DNA of 64,000 bases from Mugil cephalus (lineage: Eukaryota; Chordata; Actinopteri; Mugiliformes; Mugilidae): the NCBI RefSeq assembly GCF_022458985.1, contig NC_061781.1:9513501-9577500 (forward strand), written 5' to 3'. Position 1 is the first letter of the stretch, and the number at the start of each line of letters is the position of its first letter. Made by a program: the position numbers and the translations under genes. Shown here piece after piece: positions 58,719 to 64,000 of the stretch. The notes below the pieces were generated by a model that was not told the origin of the DNA, ran no database searches, and saw nothing but the letters and a program-made list of their open reading frames with translations.

Positions 58719-58884
58719 AATGTCAGTCTAGATGAGTGAAATTCAGTGAATTTTATTACTGTTCAGAGTGAAGAATCACTGGAAATTACCAGAACTATAT
58801 TTGATTTAGAACCATGCAACGAAGCGACACAAATCAGAAAACCCTAAAAAGACCAGATTCCTTGTGATTTGAGCTTTTATAAAT

Positions 58885-58917
<33 letters not shown>
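58885..58917. repeat. (GATA)n microsatellite
   Basis: About eight uninterrupted GATA-type units. Confidence 0.9.
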
Positions 58918-59224
58918 AACAGATTTGGTCCACTTTTTAACAGCAATCTCAATGTAGCCTAGCATAAATGACTTCAAGCCACTAGTGGATTTCTGGTAAA
59001 AAGACAGATCAGTATTTAGCCTTTTCATTGTACTATTTTTGATTTGCTGAATAATTGTTCAATGCACTTTCCAACTTTCCACTATGGATAATTCTGAAAA
59101 ATTTAGCCCGTGGAGGATACATATTAGCGGACCAAAACATGAATTTTCTTTAATTAAAATATTTTAATTGTATGTTGGTACAGTAGAGTAATACATTAAG
59201 ATAGATAGATGGAGTCCTATCATT

Positions 59225-59387
59225 AACATTGTGATGTGATCCAGCATAATTTCAGGTCGTACACAAGATGACTTAAAAATGGTGGAATCATTAAAGACTC
59301 CAGTAGTACAATAACAGTATAAAGTGATACGATCCAGTGGGCACATACATGATCAGATTAAAATGAAACACACAGTCATGATTCATT
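59225..59387 (-). pseudogene. olfactory receptor pseudogene, I/J type, ends only
   Basis: 59325-59387 aligns with the first 20 codons of OR I (start, VFHFNL-like segment, P-GSY). It is followed directly by 59225-59315, which aligns with the TM7-tail region of OR I (VIPPF to LKLPEI). About 750 bp of the middle are missing. Several substitutions and small indels show it is older than pseudogene B. Confidence 0.65.
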
Positions 59388-59897
59388 TCATAATTTTATT
59401 TTGTAGCACTACTTAATTAACTTTTGAGAATGTGTAATGTTGTATTGGCTGGTTTTCCTGGTATCTCTGTACTGACTCTAAGCCTTCAAGTGTCCAAGCC
59501 TCGGGCACACCCACATGTAAGGATCTAGGATGTAAGGTACAGAATAAAACATGGAGTTGGAGTTTTAATGTTTCGTTTACTGTAAATTTATTTGCTGTGC
59601 AGATCAGCTTTAACACATGAGAGCTGGATATCTCATCTGATACACACTCAAACTCAGTAAAATCTGCAAGTGATCAGACCACAACTGCTTTGTTGTCTTA
59701 AGTCTTAAGCTTCTTCAAACTTGACTTTAAGTGCCTTAAATTTTCTCTTTATATTTTCAATATACTTTCAAACAACCACAATGTTGTGGTTGTGCACAAG
59801 TGTTTTGATTAAGTTAACCCTGAAACTTAAAATTCTGTTCTTTTGAGAGCTACAATGGATAACATGGTATGAATCTTCTTAATAATGCTGTAACTTT

Positions 59898-60836
59898 CTA
59901 GGCCATTGAGAAGGGTTTTAAAAAGGTTACCATCCTAAAAATGTGTCTTCTGATTTCTGGTAATTTTAGACCATATATGAGCGGGTTTATAAATGGAGGA
60001 ATCACCAGAAACTCTATGGATAAAATGGTAGCAAGCAATGTGTTCAGCTTTTCAACATCAATCCGACTTAGGGCAATGTCACAAAACACAGCAACAGAAT
60101 AGGTGGCAAAAGAAATAGTATGTGGTAAGCAGGTTTGGAAGACTTTGCTCTTGAATTCAGAGGAGCTTCTTCTGCACACAATAATAATTCTCAAATAAGT
60201 ATACAAGACAAATATCAGGGGAAGAATTATCGCAATAACAGTCACTAACAAACCAACAATATTGTTGATAACTGTGGAAACACATGACAATTTAGCGATG
60301 TTCCAGATGGCACAGTATACTTTCTGGATCTTGTTGCCACACAAAGGAAGCCTTATAGTCAAATAAAGACATATGGCTATATAAAAAGCTGGATAGATAA
60401 AAGCAAAGGCTACCAGTTTACCCACTGTGTTAGGAGTCACCTTTCTGTGATAGTGTAAAGGCTCACATACAGCAACATATCTATCATATGCCATAATACT
60501 GAGGATGGTCATTTCATAGGAGCCATACGTGTAAATAATATAGATCTGAGTGAAGCAAGCAGGACGTGAGATTAAATGAGTGTCAGACAGGAGGTCCATG
60601 AGGAATCTGGGAAAGAATCCAGCAGAGCTATACAGAGAGTTGACAGATAAAAATGCAATGAATATATACATGGGCTCATGAAGTGTTCTCTCTCGTAATA
60701 TTACCAGTATTATAAGAAGATTAGCAGAGATAATAATGAGAAACAGCAGGAAGCACGCCAAAAAGGCTGGGTAGCGATAAGATCCAATAGGCATAAACAT
60801 GGTGAGGTTAAAGTGAAACACAGAGTCATTATCCAT
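59898..60836 (-). CDS. olfactory receptor I
   Basis: Intronless OR of 312 residues from MDN, in a different subfamily from A-H. It shows FLSVNSLYSSAGFFPRFLMDLLSDTHLI, LHEPMY at 52-57, MAYDRYVAVCEPL, CRRSSSEFKSKVFQTCLPH in TM6 and PPFINPLIYGLKLPEIRRHI in TM7. Sequons are at residues 3-5 and 10-12. It differs from A-H by ERTLHEPMY in place of DENLHEPMY or the VD-LHEPMY type. Intact and likely functional. The ends-only pseudogene downstream and partial gene J upstream are its closest relatives here. Confidence 0.93.
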   Translation of the reverse strand: MDNDSVFHFNLTMFMPIGSYRYPAFLACFLLFLIIISANLLIILVILRERTLHEPMYIFIAFLSVNSLYSSAGFFPRFLMDLLSDTHLISRPACFTQIYIIYTYGSYEMTILSIMAYDRYVAVCEPLHYHRKVTPNTVGKLVAFAFIYPAFYIAICLYLTIRLPLCGNKIQKVYCAIWNIAKLSCVSTVINNIVGLLVTVIAIILPLIFVLYTYLRIIIVCRRSSSEFKSKVFQTCLPHTISFATYSVAVFCDIALSRIDVEKLNTLLATILSIEFLVIPPFINPLIYGLKLPEIRRHIFRMVTFLKPFSMA

Positions 60837-60839
60837 TTC

Positions 60840-63496
60840 ACACTATCAGCATTAACCTTAACCCGCTCTGGAAATGAAACTTTACATTACTGTTTCTGTA
60901 AATCACAAACTATTATTTTTTTACTCAGACAAACAAAATTATTACTACATCCACATTTCTAAAAAGACAGTAACAAAGTTTGTTGCTTCTATTCCTTTAA
61001 TTTGAAGGTCTTTTTTTACCTGTCATGGGCAAAAAACATCCAGTACATGTTCATGTGTACATGTGATTAGGAGCTGAAAGAGTATTTTATGGTGGGAAAA
61101 GCAACAGGAAGAACATTGTGGAAATTACTGATTGGCTGATTTCACTACAGTTGAGACAAAGGCTCATTGGGATAACTGTAAATGACATCATGTTTGCTGG
61201 GCAAAATTTTAGTCACACTTCAGCAAAATTAGTGAAACTTTATTTAACAATTTCTAAATCAAGTAATTAACGCCCCTGTTAATTCTCTTTTGGGCTTTAA
61301 AATATACAATAGCATGAGAGGAATTATATTATGTAAAAAAAAAAAAAAAAAAAACAGATTCACATGCATCTATACATATGGACACAAAGTTTTTTTAATC
61401 ATCGAAAGGATCATTTTGAATATGTCAGCTAATCTCTTTAAAGATTGATTAATGTCTGATATTCTGATTTTATGAGACTGATCTGAATAACAATGTAGAA
61501 CAACGTAACTGGTGTCGCTTGTGAGGCATAGAAGTGTTAATAGTCATGAGTTATGATTGTGGTGTGTTTTTTTTTCATTTATCAAATCTAGCTAGAGAAT
61601 GAACACTTTCTTTAGCTAGGCTATGACTCTTGTTTATTATATGACTTATTAGGTCAACCGGAAAGGGGGCCGCATTAACATGGTATTAACCTGCTGAAAT
61701 GACACATATCGCCACCTAGTGTGGAGGAGGAGGACATGTTCCCATCAAGTTATCCGATTTTCTCTGTTGCATGTAAACTGGGACAATTGACCGCATTCAG
61801 AAACTTGAATTTCGAGCATAGCTCGATTAAGTTGTGCATGTGAATGCACTGGTTATGCAAAGCATGGACAATATATACAGACATTATTAAAAGGTATGAT
61901 TGTGGGCTACAAAATAATTTCAAAGGCATTAGGTACAATGTTTGTGTAGCTGATGTTTGGACATTGACACATTTTGTTAATTTTAGCTGATGCTGAGGTT
62001 GCAATACATTTATATTTATATAATGATTTAGACTTCTACTGCATTCACACTAAGAGTGACTAAAGTTACAAAAAGGCCAGCTAAACTGTTGGAGAGTCAT
62101 GGATGAAGTGTTGCTCACATGCTTGTCGTCGTTTGGATGACATTATCCTTTTAACAATTAACTGGTGAAACAAAAAGGGACATTTGCCTGACATGTCACT
62201 CTGACTTTGGACCTTGCCAAGCCTCAGTTTGTTGCTTCATATCATTAGATTTCATTGATCATTGTGATTGTAGCTCGTTGCTCAGTCACTGCTTGTTTGA
62301 ACACACCATTAAAGTGCAGACTGTCAACTTTCATTGAAGGATATTCTCATATACATTGGAGAAAATGTGTAGAAATTATAGCTATTTTTTTTAAACACAG
62401 TTTTATTGGTCTTCTCTGCACTTCGGTGTTGAGAAATGTATTTTGACCCCAACAGAGTCTAAATCCAAGTTTACACTGAAAGTGACTAGTCACTCAATGA
62501 CATATTATGCACTGAATGCAGAGGCCCATCATTCTTGCCAACCAGCCTTGCTTTTAAGAGCAAAGGAGCCCTAGAAAAGGGCACAAAACACTGGCCAGAA
62601 GGTCCTGGCTAGATCAGAGCCCATATTATTTCGTTGAACCAGATTCAGGGTCCGATCCTAATGAAAGGTTAACTCTCTTATCCTCTCTAAAGTTTTTGGG
62701 AAAGAACATTATACTTTGAAAGGGCTTAACAGATTCACACATGAAGTAGATACTCAAAACGTCTGTTTCCCAAGCAGGGCATTCATACCTATTAAGAAAT
62801 TATGCGACTGCAAGATCATTGACGCGATACGACCACTTAAGTTTTGTTTGTTCGAAACCAAATATTTCCATATTTATCTTCAAGAAATGACTCCCAGCAG
62901 CAGAGGAGCATTGTCAGTCTAGAATAAAATAAAAGATGCACAAATTCTGACTGTTAAAACTAAGGCTCCAGAAACCCATATCTTATTATTGATCAGACTG
63001 ATTTGACTGATTCAGTTATTGTATGACTTCTGTGTTTCATTGTACTTGTGTTACTTGCTCTAAATACTAGATTTAGTCTGCAAACTGAAAACCAACATAG
63101 TGGAAACTTCAGAAATCAGCGTAAAATAAGGCGTAAAATGTTGTATGAAAATGGTATCTAAATCTTAAGCATCTTCACAAAATATTTTACTTAATTATGT
63201 TTTAATAGGGTGATCAGTTAAGGTAATACAGATAGTGGAGTCATTTCATCAACGTTTTAGTAAGTGTGATGCAGCCTTCTACTTAGAAGAAGATATATAC
63301 ATGTGTATTTGAAAGTATCGCTATGTTGTCAACTATTTCTGTGCAGGCTCCACTGCTGCACTTCAGCAGAAATGCAATTGAGTTTTACCGTCTGAGAGCT
63401 TTACATTGTCCTTTATTGTCTTAAAAGAAACAAACTGGCAGATGACATTATATGAATATAGTTGGAACATTATGCTGTTACTTGGTGTGTTTTTGT
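60840..63496. other. spacer between OR I and OR J
   Basis: AT-rich with an A-tract near 61340. Short open frames at 61750-62004, 62255-62446 and 62716-62922 carry no recognisable features. The OR I promoter should lie just above 60840. No gene or element identified with confidence. Confidence 0.4.
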
Positions 63497-64000
63497 TCAG
63501 GAGAAAGGTTTTGAAATAGGTAACATCTTCACAATGTGTCTTCTGATTTCCGGTAATTTCAGGCCATACACGATAGGGTTCAAAACTGGAGGAATTGTTA
63601 CAAACTCTAACGATAAAATAATAGCAAAAACTGGGCTCACTTTTTCAATTTCAAAACGACTCAGGGCAACATCAGAAAATATAGTTACAGAATAAGTGAT
63701 AAATGAAATAGTATGTGGCAAGCAGGTTTCAAAGACTTTGCTCTTGAATTCAGCAGAGCTTCTCCTGCACACAAGAATAATTCTTAAGTAAGTATACAAG
63801 ACGTAGATCAGGGGAAGAATTACTGTTAATGTGGTCATAAGCAAACCAACAATGTTGTTGATAGATGTGTCAACACAAGACAATTTAGCAACCTTCCAAA
63901 TAGTACAGTACACTTTTGGGATCAAATTGCCACACAAAGGAAGCCTTATAGTCAGGTAGAGACATGTTGCAACAACAAAGGCCGGACAGAACCACGCAAA
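63497..64000 (-). CDS. olfactory receptor J, partial (5' part beyond window)
   Basis: The last 167 codons of an OR of the I type: CLYLTIRLPLCGN, VYCTIWKVAKLSCV, CRRSSAEFKSKVFETCLPH, PPVLNPIVYGLKLPEIRRHI, ending SKPFS. The frame stays open to the right edge, so TM1-TM4 lie outside the window. No disabling change in the visible part. Confidence 0.88.
   Translation of the reverse strand, partial: FAWFCPAFVVATCLYLTIRLPLCGNLIPKVYCTIWKVAKLSCVDTSINNIVGLLMTTLTVILPLIYVLYTYLRIILVCRRSSAEFKSKVFETCLPHTISFITYSVTIFSDVALSRFEIEKVSPVFAIILSLEFVTIPPVLNPIVYGLKLPEIRRHIVKMLPISKPFS

Overview
The window looks like nuclear DNA of a teleost fish, probably a percomorph. It has intron-rich vertebrate genes, GT/CA and GATA microsatellites, teleost-type Tc1/mariner and hAT elements, and an olfactory receptor (OR) cluster of fish type. 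The left third holds two housekeeping genes, both on the + strand. The first is pyridoxal kinase (pdxk, 11 coding exons, 263-6281, 311 residues). The second is 1-acylglycerol-3-phosphate O-acyltransferase 3 (agpat3, 8 coding exons, 17152-22155, 377 residues), which is preceded by an 8 kb leader intron region. In human both genes lie in 21q22.3, so this is a conserved neighbourhood. All exon borders given here were read by eye from GT/AG sites and reading phase, and the summed lengths match the human proteins.

The agpat3 leader appears to contain two small untranslated exons. Spliced together, they would carry a 41-codon upstream reading frame for a one-pass membrane micropeptide. The agpat3 3' UTR and flank (22156 to about 25500) run into a gene-poor stretch. 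It holds a hAT-type element with a target-site duplication (25942-26572), a decayed GIMAP-like (AIG1 GTPase) gene with two G domains and a coiled coil (27083-29420), and a tandem repeat of about 272 bp period (29615-30170).

From 31667 to the right edge every recognisable gene is an intronless OR on the minus strand. Six members (A-F, one of them a deletion pseudogene) form a young tandem family. Two more distant members (G, H) follow. A third subfamily (I, and J cut by the window edge) lies at the right. A and C share a composite O/E-like plus homeodomain site about 175 bp upstream of the start; pseudogene B has lost it. The roughly 3.7 kb spacer next to B (33893-37633) is duplicated next to C (38986-42651), and a shrunken version lies between A and B, so A, B and C descend from repeated copies of one OR-plus-spacer unit. 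The A-F proteins are mosaics whose segments group differently along the gene, the signature of gene conversion or unequal crossing-over. There are two ends-only OR pseudogenes (33225-33546 and 59225-59387) and an orphan OR 3' flank (50940-51180). Together they show a cluster in active birth-and-death turnover.

No rRNA, tRNA or CRISPR array was seen. The most interesting items are the agpat3 leader micropeptide, the mosaic OR array with its paired loss of promoter site and coding core in copy B, the ghost OR, and the unclassified inverted-repeat element in the duplicated spacer.
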